The notes: generated by a model from the sequence alone, not told the origin. A DNA stretch of 49,278 bases from an uncultured Prevotella sp. (GCA_900319715.1 ONPM01000019.1:1-49278); one strand, 5' to 3'; shown: positions 15,988 to 25,427, counted from the stretch's first letter. Program-made: numbers and translations.

Positions 15988-16896
15988 TCACATGTGGCGC
16001 TCTGGGCAGATCAGGGCGATGCTCCATCCGGCCTGCTTCAGCGGACGATAGAACACCAGGCACTTCTCTCCATCGAAATCGACAGACGAATACCCATAAT
16101 GACCGTCGATCATATCACGACCCAACTTGATAATGTCTGGTTGAAAGCGTGGATTCACGCCGTCGAAGATCGTATGATAGACGAGTCGTTCCTTGTCAGG
16201 ATAAACCAGATAGTTGCCCTTCTTGCCTGTCACCATCCAGTAGGCACCGGGGAAAGGCGTGGAACCAGCCACGACCTTCGCCAGTGTTGGCAGGGCGATA
16301 TCGGTGGCAATGACACCAACGAGTTTGCGGGCCGTGTCGTAAAGGGGCACGGAATACGAGGCAATCAACTCCGTGCTCGAGAGGGTCCCCGCATTGAAGT
16401 CGTCGTAAGGATCAACCCACACCGGCTTACCTTTCTCCCGAGGATAGTAATACCACTCCTTGCTGTAATAGTCGTAGTCGCCTTCTATCACCGTAGCAAT
16501 CGAGTCGCCCTCACGCACGGAGTAGGCCGAGAAATTGTGGCCCAGCGTCTTGAAAAAGTCTGGTTCCATCGTGATGGAGCATCCTTTGATGTCAGGATGC
16601 CGCTCTACCACCCGTCGCGTATAGACCAGCAGCGAGTCGGGCTGCAAGTTGGCCGTGATGACAGGCTCCATATCGTGGGTGGCCTGTTCGATGATACCTA
16701 GACAGTTGGTGATGCGCAGTGCCATCGTGTCGACCTGCTGTCCTGCTATGGCCATGGCCTGCCGCCGTGCGTCTGCCCTGTGCCAGACAATGCCTGCAGC
16801 GATGATCGACAACAGGATGACGGCGAGCAATCCCCACCGCACAGCCTTCTTGGCACACGCCTCACGTATGGAAAACTTCTTCATTTGCGCGTTCAT
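15988..16896 (-). CDS. Membrane-anchored double-Cache sensor protein, probably truncated
   Basis: A 302-residue protein with a short cytoplasmic N-terminus, one membrane helix (WGLLAVILLSIIAAGIVW, about residues 20-37) and a large periplasmic domain. Its motifs EWYYYPREKGKPVWVDPYDD, ELIASYSVPLYDTARKLVGV and IATDIALPTLAKVV are typical of double-Cache (PDC) ligand-sensing domains. The protein stops right after the Cache domain (GWSIALICPERHM), where related sensors usually continue with a second membrane helix and a HAMP, kinase or SpoIIE domain. The stop lies 22 bp from the 22-bp-period array, so loss of the signalling half is plausible; a stand-alone Cache protein cannot be excluded. The ATG at 16896 follows a promoter element at 16912-16919. 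Confidence 0.75.
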   Translation of the reverse strand: MNAQMKKFSIREACAKKAVRWGLLAVILLSIIAAGIVWHRADARRQAMAIAGQQVDTMALRITNCLGIIEQATHDMEPVITANLQPDSLLVYTRRVVERHPDIKGCSITMEPDFFKTLGHNFSAYSVREGDSIATVIEGDYDYYSKEWYYYPREKGKPVWVDPYDDFNAGTLSSTELIASYSVPLYDTARKLVGVIATDIALPTLAKVVAGSTPFPGAYWMVTGKKGNYLVYPDKERLVYHTIFDGVNPRFQPDIIKLGRDMIDGHYGYSSVDFDGEKCLVFYRPLKQAGWSIALICPERHM

Positions 16897-16911
16897 TATA
16901 TAAATCCGTTG

Positions 16912-16919
16912 CAAAAGTA
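16912..16919 (-). promoter_or_regulatory. -7 promoter element for the Cache protein gene
   Basis: TACTTTTG on the minus strand, 15 bp upstream of the ATG at 16896; divergent from the kinase promoter. Confidence 0.6.
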
Positions 16920-16963
16920 GCAAAAAAATGACAATGACGCAAGTATTATTGCGAAAAAATGAG

Positions 16964-16971
16964 TATATTTG
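16964..16971 (+). promoter_or_regulatory. -7 promoter element for the tandem sensor kinases
   Basis: TATATTTG 34 bp before the ATG at 17006, matching TAnnTTTG. Confidence 0.6.
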
Positions 16972-17005
16972 CAGCCGAAACATTATCTAAGGCAAAAATC
17001 AGATC

Positions 17006-19921
17006 ATGAGCAGTCGAGATAGCAGCATGACGATATCAAATCCGTTGAAGTGGATCTTCACCCTCTCCATCCTCACTCTTTCATCCCTCAGCCTGGCGGC
17101 ACAGGCTGACAGCACGACCCTCCAGACACCCCAGCACCGCGAATATACCGAAGCCCACCCGCTGGTGTATGAGGACGTATGGGATCTGTGGCCCTACGCC
17201 TATCTCAACGATAACGGCGAGCCCGAAGGCTATAACATCGACCTGATACGCCTGATGATGGACGAACTCGACATTCCCTACGTCATCCGGCTCAGACCTG
17301 CCGAAGAAGCCTTCCACGATCTGAAGAGCGGCCGCTCAGACCTGATGCTCGGACTGGCCGTAGGCTTCCACGATGAGTACGGTTCCTACAGCAAGCATGC
17401 TGTGACGCTGTTCACCCAGAGTGTCGTCACCCCCAAGTCGAAACCTATCGAGATCAAGGCCTTCCGCGACTTAGGAAAGCCGGGCGTCTCAGTCATCGTC
17501 AGCGACAGTTCCCTCTGTCACCACCTGATGATCGACTACGGTTGGCAGGCCAACGCCCGCCCCGTGAAGGACATCCGCGAGGTAATCCAGTTAGTCAGCG
17601 CCAGAGAGGAAGGGCAGATCGTCTACAACACCCTCACACTGAAATGGCTCATGCGCCGCTACCTCATCGACAACCTCGAGTTGACACCAGTCAACATGCC
17701 CCACGGCGAATACAAATTCATGTCGAACGACCAGCACCTGCTCGACCTGCTCGACGATGAACTGGCCGACCTCAATATCACCGAGAAGATCAAGCCCTTG
17801 CAAGACAAGTGGTTCTACCCCGATCGACAGCATCCGGGCATGTCCCCCTGGATCGTGTACGCCCTCATCGCTGCCGGACTGCTGCTTCTCATCGCGCTGG
17901 TCTATCTCATCAGTTACCGTGTGCAGAGTTACCGCCTCGCCCGTCTGAACAGCAAGCGCAATCGCCGCCTCTCGCTCGTACTCCAGACAAGCCAGGTTCA
18001 CATGTGGACCTACGACATACAGGCCAATCAGTTCGCATGGCGCAACGAGAACGGCCAGATAGCCTACATCTACTCCACCTCCGACTTTGCCCAGCGCTAC
18101 CGCCCCGAAGACTTCCTCCTGCTGAAGAACGCTCTCGACGAACTTGCCGCCAGTAAGCCAGAAGGCAACGGACATGAGCAGGAGATCACCATCAACCTGA
18201 AGGCCAAGGATACAGAACTCGATCAGGAATGGCGAGACTATATCATCGTGCTCTCCGTGCTCAGCCGCGATAAGAATGGTCATGCCACACAGATCATAGG
18301 CACCAAGAAAGACGTGACCCACGACCGCGACCAGCAGCGGCTCGACGAAGAGCGCACACTCAGATACTGGTCTATCTTCTATACCCCTGTCATCGGCATC
18401 ATGCTCTTCGACAAAGATGGCAGGTTGGTGAACATCAACCCCAAGGCCTGCGAGATCTTCCAGTGCGAAGAAGACGAGATCATCGCTGAACGCCCACACC
18501 TGAGCGACCTCATCGACATCGGCTCACTCTCCCTCGAGGAGACCGACGGCTACTATGCCTCCCAACTCCACACCAACTCTGCTCCACATACCGACCCGAC
18601 CGATCCTACCAGTTCATCTCATCCCTGCATAAAGAGCATCCACCGCACGGACAATCTCTGTATAGAATACCGCCTGATGACTGTCCATGACGATACGGGC
18701 GCCCTCTTCGGCATCTTCGCCGTTATGCGCGACATCACAGACTCGGTATTCGGCATCGAGCAGCACTCCACTGAACAGCACCAGTTGGATGCCGTTCAGG
18801 CCGTGCTGCAACAATATAACGCCCACATCGACAAAGTACTCCACGAGAGCGATGTGCGCCTTGCCACCTACTCCCCAGACACCCATACGCTGACTATTCA
18901 CCGCAGCGTAGGCGAAGTACAGCACACGATGACACAGACACGTTGCATGACACTCGTCGACGACACGTCAAAGAACCTCGCCATGCGTATGCTCAACCTC
19001 ATGGATGCCCACGAGGATAAAGGCGTGAAGGCTGCCATCCTCACCACCCTCCGACCCCTGCGCGCCCTGACCTCCCCACGCCCTGAGCAACTCGCCATCG
19101 AGTTCTGCCTCATGCCCATCCACGACCAGAACGGCAACGTAGTGGAATACCTCGGGCTGCTACGCGACCGTAGTGAACTGCGCGACGTGAGCCGTCAACT
19201 AGACATCCAGACCGCCAAGGTACAGGAAGTGGAGAACACGAAGAACCGCTTCATGAAGAACATGGTGCAGGAGATTCGGACACCCATGAGCACCGTCGTC
19301 AGTTATGTAGAACAGTTCAACCCCGATGCTGCCACTCCCAACGAGCCAGAACTCACCAGCAGCATTCTCAAGAATTCTGATTACCTGCTCCACCTGATTG
19401 ACAACATCCTCTACTTGTCACGCCTTCAGGCCAGGATGGTAGAGATCGTGAAACGACCCCTAAACTTTGCCGAACTATTCGAGTCGCAATGCAACGAAGG
19501 CTGGGCGAGATACCAGAATGCCGACACACGCTACATCGTGGAGAGTCCCTACGAGCAACTCGTCGTAGATATAGATGCCGAGAACCTCGGCCATGCCATC
19601 GGCCAGGTCGCAGCCAATGCAGCAAAGTTCACCACGAGTGGTGTGGTCAGAGCCCGCTACGACTACATCGGCCGCCGACTCATCGTATCCATCGACGACA
19701 CGGGCGAAGGCATGCCCGCTCATATCCTGAAACGCATCAACGACAAAGAAGGTATGGCTGCCTCTCCCGATGCCAAGGGACTGGGCCTGGCCATCACCAA
19801 GGAACTGGTCACCCAGATGGGCGGTACCATCGAGGCCAGTTCAGAACTCGGCTCCGGTACCACTGTCTACATCATGCTGCCCTGCCATGCCTCCCTGATC
19901 AAACGTAAGAAACTGATTTAG
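17006..19921 (+). CDS. Sensor kinase with periplasmic solute-binding domain, phospho-acceptor His replaced by Gln
   Basis: A 971-residue membrane protein: signal peptide, a periplasmic type-3 solute-binding domain (YEDVWDLWPYAYLNDNGEPE through LQDKWFYPDRQHPG, about residues 50-280), a membrane helix (WIVYALIAAGLLLLIALVYL), two or three PAS-like domains (about 320-720), then a HisKA-like and an HATPase domain. The H-box reads NRFMKNMVQEIRTPMSTVV, so the phosphorylated histidine is Gln at residue 755 (codon CAG at 19268-19270). The ATP-binding N-box (NAAKFT), G1 (DDTGEGMP) and G2 (GLGLAITKEL) remain, but the F-box region is shortened. It therefore probably cannot autophosphorylate in cis. The next gene, four bases downstream, is a paralogue with an intact histidine, which suggests heteromer formation. 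An ATG at 17027 is an alternative start. Confidence 0.92.
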   Translation: MSSRDSSMTISNPLKWIFTLSILTLSSLSLAAQADSTTLQTPQHREYTEAHPLVYEDVWDLWPYAYLNDNGEPEGYNIDLIRLMMDELDIPYVIRLRPAEEAFHDLKSGRSDLMLGLAVGFHDEYGSYSKHAVTLFTQSVVTPKSKPIEIKAFRDLGKPGVSVIVSDSSLCHHLMIDYGWQANARPVKDIREVIQLVSAREEGQIVYNTLTLKWLMRRYLIDNLELTPVNMPHGEYKFMSNDQHLLDLLDDELADLNITEKIKPLQDKWFYPDRQHPGMSPWIVYALIAAGLLLLIALVYLISYRVQSYRLARLNSKRNRRLSLVLQTSQVHMWTYDIQANQFAWRNENGQIAYIYSTSDFAQRYRPEDFLLLKNALDELAASKPEGNGHEQEITINLKAKDTELDQEWRDYIIVLSVLSRDKNGHATQIIGTKKDVTHDRDQQRLDEERTLRYWSIFYTPVIGIMLFDKDGRLVNINPKACEIFQCEEDEIIAERPHLSDLIDIGSLSLEETDGYYASQLHTNSAPHTDPTDPTSSSHPCIKSIHRTDNLCIEYRLMTVHDDTGALFGIFAVMRDITDSVFGIEQHSTEQHQLDAVQAVLQQYNAHIDKVLHESDVRLATYSPDTHTLTIHRSVGEVQHTMTQTRCMTLVDDTSKNLAMRMLNLMDAHEDKGVKAAILTTLRPLRALTSPRPEQLAIEFCLMPIHDQNGNVVEYLGLLRDRSELRDVSRQLDIQTAKVQEVENTKNRFMKNMVQEIRTPMSTVVSYVEQFNPDAATPNEPELTSSILKNSDYLLHLIDNILYLSRLQARMVEIVKRPLNFAELFESQCNEGWARYQNADTRYIVESPYEQLVVDIDAENLGHAIGQVAANAAKFTTSGVVRARYDYIGRRLIVSIDDTGEGMPAHILKRINDKEGMAASPDAKGLGLAITKELVTQMGGTIEASSELGSGTTVYIMLPCHASLIKRKKLI

Positions 19922-19925
19922 CCCT

Positions 19926-22691
19926 ATGAAAAGATTGATAGTTGTTTCCTGGTGTCTCTGTGTGCCATTCATATACGCAGCCGCACAGTCGCTCAGCAGC
20001 AAATACAACGAGCAGCGCCCTGTGGTGATGGTTTGCGACTGGGACAAGCCGCCATACGAGTTCCTGAACGACAAGGGCGAGCCAGCAGGCTCCAACATCG
20101 ACGTCATGAAGGCTGTTGCCAAGGAGTTGGGCATCCCCATCAAGTTCGTGATGAAGGAATGGAGCATCGCCCTGAGAACCTTCGAGCGTGGCGATGCCGA
20201 TATTGTCATTGCCAACGCCAAGCGTTACCGCAGAGAGCCTTATATCGTTTCAGACAACATCATTAATTATAATCGAGTGCGCGTGGCTACTAAATCAGAC
20301 TCCACACAGACGATTTCGCTGAAGCAGTTGGAGCGTGAGGGAGCAGTGTTCAAGCCAAGCGACTACTCGGCATCCTATTTCATGGACGGCGACTCGGTGA
20401 ACACCAGTTTCATGGAATTCCAGACACCCAAGGTGGCACTGATGGGCGTGCTCAATGGCGACTATAAATACTATGTATGGGGCGAGGAGCCACTCAAGTG
20501 GAAGATCAAGGAACTCAACCTGGACGGTATCACCCTCAACGATGTCGGCATCCCCATCTCAGAGGTGCATGTCGTAGGTCGCGACAGGCAACTGATCGAA
20601 CAGATTGACGACCAGTACTCACGTCTGAAGCAACGTGGCGATATCGCCATCATACAAGACCGCTGGCTGCACCCCGAGCGCATTGAGGAAGAGATAGACT
20701 ACTCGTGGATATACATCACCATAGCCATCCTGATTGTGGCAGGCATCCTCTACTTCTTCAGCCGGCTGGCACGCCGCCACGTCGTCAATGCCATGCGCGC
20801 CTCCAGCGACCTGAACGAGATGATGATGCAGGCCCTCCATATGGGCAACTTCATCATCATGGAGTATGATATCGCCCATGACCGCTTTGACAACCGATAT
20901 GGACACGTGCTGCCAGACAGCGGAATGACCCTCAAAGAGTTCACCGGCCGCATACATCCCGACCAGCGACAGGAGTTTATCCAGAAGACACGCGCCCTGC
21001 TCGAAGGGCGAGAGCGATCCTTTGAACTGAACAAGCGATGGAACGCAGGCACGGAGGACAATCCCAACTGGCTCAACTTCAACGGCCACGCCATCTGTGA
21101 ACTGAATAGTGACGGGCAGCCAGCCTATATCGTCAATGCCATCCACGACGTGACACATGAGATGGAGGAAGACCAGGCGGCACGGGACTTGGTCCATAAG
21201 TATGAGGTACTGTCAAACATCCCCTTCGTAGCCATGGCTTTCTATGACAAGAACGGCTATCTCATCGCCCTGAACGATGCCATGAAGGAACTCTGTGGCA
21301 TGACCAACAACAACGACTCACAGCGCTTCTGGGAGAATGTCAGCATGTTTGACACTCCGCTCTTCAGAGGAGCCTATTCCAAGGAATCGCGCGACGACGT
21401 GTTTTTCTGCCAGCACATGGAATATCCAGAATACGGCATCGACAAATATATAGAGGCGAACATACAGCCACTCTTCAATGCCGAAGGCGAAATAGCCAAC
21501 TACCTCTGTACAGCCTTCGATGTCTCCGATGACAGGTTGAACGACAACGAAGTACACCGCCTGCGCAAGAAACTTGTGGAGACCCGTAACGACATCAGAC
21601 GACAGCACGAGCGACTTGAGTACCTGCTTGCCAACAGCGAGCGCTACCTCATGCACAGCGACGTCGAGCAAGAGCAGATCACTTTCTTCCGCACCCCCGA
21701 CAAACCAGAGCACACCTACAGTTTCTCGCGCTTCCAGCGCACCCTTTCCGAAGAAGACCGCAAGTCTACAATGGACATCCTCTACGACACAACTACAAGA
21801 ACGCCTCGCATGAGGGTCATCCATCTGCCCAATCCTGTCAAAGGAGAACCAGACCAAGTGTTCAGCATCACCTTCAATCCCATATTCAACCAGAATGACG
21901 AGATCATAGGTCACGACGGCATTATGTCCGACATCACCGCCATCTCGAATACCAGGCAACAACTCGTCGAGAAGACCAGACTGGCAGAGGAGAGCGTCAA
22001 AATGAAGAGTGCCTTTATGGCCTCGATGACCCATGAGTTACGCACACCTCTGAATGCCATCGTAGGTTTCACCAGCATCCTTGAAGCCATGGCTGACGCT
22101 CCCGAACGCAGCAAGTACGTTCACATCATCCGTAACTCCAGCGACATGCTTCAACGGCTTATCGACGACATCATCGACGCCTCCAGCATCACCGACGGCA
22201 CCATCACCATCAATCCTAAGGACATCGATTTCGCCAAGGAGTTCTATGATATCTGCATGACGCTGGCACAACGCATCCAGAACAGCGACGTAGAGTTCAT
22301 AGAAGACAATCCTTACGAGCACATGTATACCACGCTTGATGCAGGACGCATGCAACAAGTGCTTACCAATTTTGTCACCAATGCCGTGAAGTTCACCAGC
22401 AAAGGACATATTAAAGTAGGATACCGGTATGAGCGCCACGGACTTTACTGCTACTGTGAAGACACTGGTTCCGGTATTTCACTGGAGAATCAGAGGGTTG
22501 TATTCGACCGCTTCGTCAAACTCGACGAGTTTGTGCAGGGCACAGGCATGGGCCTGGCCATCAGCAAGTCTATCGTGGAACGTATAGGCGGCGAAATCGG
22601 CGTCATCAGCGAAGGTGCTGGCAAGGGTTCCACCTTCTGGTTCTGGGTTCCCTGCGAGCGCAGGCTCACGATGTCTGCTGCTCCACTTTGA
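19926..22691 (+). CDS. Sensor histidine kinase with periplasmic solute-binding domain
   Basis: A 921-residue inner-membrane kinase. After a signal peptide (MKRLIVVSWCLCVPFIYAAA) comes a type-3 solute-binding domain (VVMVCDWDKPPYEFLNDKGE to IAIIQDRWLHPE, about 33-250), a membrane helix (WIYITIAILIVAGILYFFSR), PAS-like domains (about 290-670) and a canonical core: H-box FMASMTHELRTPLNAIVGF with His703, N-box TNFVTNAVKFTSKG, G1 EDTGSGIS, F-box VFDRFVKLDEF and G2 GTGMGLAISKSI. No receiver domain is attached and no response regulator lies nearby, so the output partner is unknown. The binding domain suggests sensing of an amino acid or similar small solute; the ligand is not readable. Its last 26 bp overlap the 3' end of the convergent STAS gene. 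Confidence 0.94.
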   Translation: MKRLIVVSWCLCVPFIYAAAQSLSSKYNEQRPVVMVCDWDKPPYEFLNDKGEPAGSNIDVMKAVAKELGIPIKFVMKEWSIALRTFERGDADIVIANAKRYRREPYIVSDNIINYNRVRVATKSDSTQTISLKQLEREGAVFKPSDYSASYFMDGDSVNTSFMEFQTPKVALMGVLNGDYKYYVWGEEPLKWKIKELNLDGITLNDVGIPISEVHVVGRDRQLIEQIDDQYSRLKQRGDIAIIQDRWLHPERIEEEIDYSWIYITIAILIVAGILYFFSRLARRHVVNAMRASSDLNEMMMQALHMGNFIIMEYDIAHDRFDNRYGHVLPDSGMTLKEFTGRIHPDQRQEFIQKTRALLEGRERSFELNKRWNAGTEDNPNWLNFNGHAICELNSDGQPAYIVNAIHDVTHEMEEDQAARDLVHKYEVLSNIPFVAMAFYDKNGYLIALNDAMKELCGMTNNNDSQRFWENVSMFDTPLFRGAYSKESRDDVFFCQHMEYPEYGIDKYIEANIQPLFNAEGEIANYLCTAFDVSDDRLNDNEVHRLRKKLVETRNDIRRQHERLEYLLANSERYLMHSDVEQEQITFFRTPDKPEHTYSFSRFQRTLSEEDRKSTMDILYDTTTRTPRMRVIHLPNPVKGEPDQVFSITFNPIFNQNDEIIGHDGIMSDITAISNTRQQLVEKTRLAEESVKMKSAFMASMTHELRTPLNAIVGFTSILEAMADAPERSKYVHIIRNSSDMLQRLIDDIIDASSITDGTITINPKDIDFAKEFYDICMTLAQRIQNSDVEFIEDNPYEHMYTTLDAGRMQQVLTNFVTNAVKFTSKGHIKVGYRYERHGLYCYCEDTGSGISLENQRVVFDRFVKLDEFVQGTGMGLAISKSIVERIGGEIGVISEGAGKGSTFWFWVPCERRLTMSAAPL

Positions 22692-22977
22692 TAAACTTGG
22701 TGAAGCCAGTCATCGCAAGGACCTTATAGACCTCGGGGATCACATTGGTCATCTTAAACGTGCCGTTGTTGGCCACAATAGCCCGCATCAACTTCTGAAT
22801 GATACGTAGTCCGCTACTCGACATATAGGTCAGTTCTGCACAGTCTAACTCCACGTTGACACCCCTCTGCGCAAGCACCTCGCTGATGTCACGTTCAAAC
22901 TGCGGGGCATTGATGGTGTCGATACGCTTTTCTGTCTGGATGATGGTCTTGCCATCATGCTCTAATATCTTTGTCAT
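22666..22977 (-). CDS. STAS-domain anti-anti-sigma-type protein
   Basis: A 103-residue single STAS domain. The family motif is visible: LDCAELTYMSSSGLRIIQKL, where one of the serines (SSSGL) is the expected phosphorylation site, and GTFKMTNVIPEVYKVLAMTG in the second half. In partner switching, such a protein is released from an RsbW-like kinase when dephosphorylated by a SpoIIE-type phosphatase. Both partners are encoded in one protein by the gene immediately upstream: its TGA is followed after one base by this ATG. The final target (sigma factor or other) is not visible in the window. Confidence 0.93.
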   Translation of the reverse strand: MTKILEHDGKTIIQTEKRIDTINAPQFERDISEVLAQRGVNVELDCAELTYMSSSGLRIIQKLMRAIVANNGTFKMTNVIPEVYKVLAMTGFTKFIKVEQQTS

Positions 22978-22978
22978 A

Positions 22979-25321
22979 TCAGCCTTTATTGATTATTTTC
23001 TTCATTGTAAGCAGATTGCGCCCCTCCAGTCGCTGATAGGTCACCTCGTTCATCAAGTTCTTCACGATGAAGATACCCATTCCGCCAATCTCACGCTGAT
23101 CGGGAGGCAGGCTGATATCAGGATCATCCCTTAAAGTTGGATCGAACTCCGGGCCATGGTCTGACAGCACGAAGGTGAGTTCGCGACTGTCGCTCTCGGC
23201 ACTCAGGCTGATGTCTGCATCCGAGCCCTCCGGGTGGGCATAGAAAATGACATTACTCACCATCTCCTCCATCACCAACTGCAGGTTCATCAGCAGTTCT
23301 TCGGCAAGGTTCAGCGAGTGCCCGATTTCGTCAACAAAATCTCTGACGCGCTCTAGTTCGGCCACTCGATTCTTAATAGTCAGTTCTTTTCTCATCGTGA
23401 TTGTAGGGTTTGAAATGGAAACACACAACATAGTCATATCGTCGCTGGGCTCTGCACCATCGACGTGACGACGAATTGCCTGCTGAACACCCTGCAGGGT
23501 AGAACAGGCATCGCCATGATTATTCTCCGTCAGCACCGACAGCAGACGCTCCTCGCTAAACTGCTCCTGGCGCGCATTCTCGGCCTCGGTCACACCGTCA
23601 GTATAGATCAGCAACTGCTTTCCTCTGACGTCAGGCACATACTCCTCCACGAACGTCATCTCCGGCCAGAGTCCTACGGGGGCGTTTGACTCCAACTCCA
23701 TGAACGTAGCGCGACGGTCTTCGATGACCACAGGCGGATTATGCCCGGCATTACAGAAATCCAAGCGTCCCGACGACAGGTCTATCTCACCGACGAACAG
23801 CGTAATAAAGTTACCGTTTTCGTTGTCCTCAGAGAGGGTCTCATTCAGCCGGGTGACAATCTGTGCCGGCGTTGCTCCGCTTTTAGCGATCGTCCTGAAG
23901 AGGCTGACAGCAACAGCCATCGTCATGGAGGCTGGCACACCTTTGCCTGAGACGTCTCCAACACAGAAGCAGAGACGGTTTTCACGCAGGAAATAGTCGT
24001 AGAAGTCACCGCCTACGGCCTTGGCTGTCTCCATCGTCGCATAGAGATCAATATCCGGCCGCTCAGGGAAGGCCGGGAAGCGATTAGGCACCATGCCCAT
24101 TTGTATGTCGCGGGCAATACGCAACTCACTTTCATATCGTTCTTTGGCCGACGTTGTCTCCTCTAGACGGTCGTAGGCATCTTTAAGTTGGAGCATCTGC
24201 TGCCGACGACGATAAAGATAGATTGACAAGAAAGCGATGACGAGCAAGGCCACCACGCCGAACATTAGCATCTCGATGCGATGCAGACGGGCCTCATGAG
24301 CCAGCGTCATCTCCTGATTGGCCAACCGAAGGTCCTTGGCCTCGTTCTCGGCCCTGATGACATCGAGTTGTACGCCGAACTCCGATGTCTGTTTCATCAC
24401 CTCCGCCGTATTGGCAGAGTCGTTCACTTGTCGGTATTTCTGTAGATTTCTATAGGCTTGTTCATATTGGCCACGCTTCTCATAGGCCTCCGACAGGTAC
24501 AGGTATCTATTCACAAGCATCGGAATCTTATGAGCCCATGTCAGCGCCTCGTCCATCTTTCCATTAGCCTCAGCATGATGAAATTCCACAATCTCCCTAA
24601 GGCCGACGGAGATGTCGGTATGTTTGTCGGCAAAGGCTCTGTATTCGGCATAAGTACGGTTAAAGTTTTTAAGGTCAGCCGGCTTACAGATCATTTTGGC
24701 GCGGGCGATACAAAGATAACTATAGGCTGTCAATGCGTGGACTGGCTGGACGTCCGGCTCATTCAGAGCCTTCTCGGAGAGTTCTATCTGGGTGGCATAG
24801 TCCCCCCTGTTGTGATAGATCCTGGCCAGGGTCACATAGTGCAGGGCGGCACTCTCGCCAGGGAAATAGCGATGCAGATAGTCGATACACTCGCGATGGG
24901 CCTTGGCGCTCTGGTCGCTGAGACCCATGATACCGTTCATCACGGCACTGGCACTGGTCGACGAATACAGTCCGTACTTGCTATTATGCTCCTGGGCATA
25001 CGCCCTGACCTGCCTAGCCATGTCGAGCCCCTGACTGCGACTGACCTTCCTGAAGATATAAAGGGTCTGATTGCTCCATGCCTTATAGAACAACCGCTCG
25101 TCGCCGCTCCTCTGGGTGAGCGCCTTCAGACTGTCGGTGACAGCCATGAACTGCTCCACACTGTCAGAACTATAATAGCGGTACATCGCCGCCGTCTGCC
25201 GCTCTATCTCGGCTGCCAGCCCATCCTGCCGGTCTTCCGTATCTGCTGCCATAGGCATGGGCAACAGGAAGACCAGAGACAGCAGACAATGCAGCCAGCG
25301 ACAATATAACGAGACAGACAT
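22979..25321 (-). CDS. TPR-SpoIIE phosphatase fused to an RsbW-like kinase domain
   Basis: A 780-residue signalling protein. A signal-peptide-like N-terminus (LHCLLSLVFLLPMPMAADTE) leads to tetratricopeptide-like helices (AEIERQTAAMYRYYSSDSVE to about residue 330), a membrane helix (MLMFGVVALLVIAFLSIYLY), a coiled linker, a PP2C/SpoIIE phosphatase (MGMVPNRFPAFPERPDIDLY, AVGGDFYDYF, SGKGVPASMTMA, YTDGVTEAEN) and a C-terminal HATPase of RsbW type (NLQLVMEEMVSNVIFYAHPE, SDHGPEFDP, GGMGIFIVKNLM). Phosphatase and kinase for the same STAS substrate are thus fused. It forms a tight operon with the STAS gene. The ATG at 25321 sits 9 bp after a -7 element; the longer frame to 25408 would begin upstream of it. 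Confidence 0.93.
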   Translation of the reverse strand: MSVSLYCRWLHCLLSLVFLLPMPMAADTEDRQDGLAAEIERQTAAMYRYYSSDSVEQFMAVTDSLKALTQRSGDERLFYKAWSNQTLYIFRKVSRSQGLDMARQVRAYAQEHNSKYGLYSSTSASAVMNGIMGLSDQSAKAHRECIDYLHRYFPGESAALHYVTLARIYHNRGDYATQIELSEKALNEPDVQPVHALTAYSYLCIARAKMICKPADLKNFNRTYAEYRAFADKHTDISVGLREIVEFHHAEANGKMDEALTWAHKIPMLVNRYLYLSEAYEKRGQYEQAYRNLQKYRQVNDSANTAEVMKQTSEFGVQLDVIRAENEAKDLRLANQEMTLAHEARLHRIEMLMFGVVALLVIAFLSIYLYRRRQQMLQLKDAYDRLEETTSAKERYESELRIARDIQMGMVPNRFPAFPERPDIDLYATMETAKAVGGDFYDYFLRENRLCFCVGDVSGKGVPASMTMAVAVSLFRTIAKSGATPAQIVTRLNETLSEDNENGNFITLFVGEIDLSSGRLDFCNAGHNPPVVIEDRRATFMELESNAPVGLWPEMTFVEEYVPDVRGKQLLIYTDGVTEAENARQEQFSEERLLSVLTENNHGDACSTLQGVQQAIRRHVDGAEPSDDMTMLCVSISNPTITMRKELTIKNRVAELERVRDFVDEIGHSLNLAEELLMNLQLVMEEMVSNVIFYAHPEGSDADISLSAESDSRELTFVLSDHGPEFDPTLRDDPDISLPPDQREIGGMGIFIVKNLMNEVTYQRLEGRNLLTMKKIINKG

Positions 25322-25330
25322 ATGACCTTG

Positions 25331-25338
25331 CAAAGATA
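25331..25338 (-). promoter_or_regulatory. -7 promoter element for the phosphatase-STAS operon
   Basis: TATCTTTG on the minus strand, 9 bp from the ATG at 25321, which implies a nearly leaderless transcript and decides the start codon. Confidence 0.65.
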
Positions 25339-25427
25339 CGAACTGCTTTAAAACATGATTGCACCGAAGGGCTAAAATGAATTCAGCACAGTCCGGCGCA
25401 ATCGTCATTGAGCGTATTGAATACGAC

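Noticed and set aside
25322-25408. Longer start for the SpoIIE-type protein
   Set aside because: The extra residues lie upstream of a clear -7 promoter element, and the signal-peptide-like N-terminus begins at 25321.
25360-25427. tRNA or small RNA gene between the phosphatase and GGGtGRT operons
   Set aside because: No cloverleaf arms, T-loop or anticodon stem can be drawn; I see only unstructured spacer. I found no tRNA or rRNA anywhere in the window.
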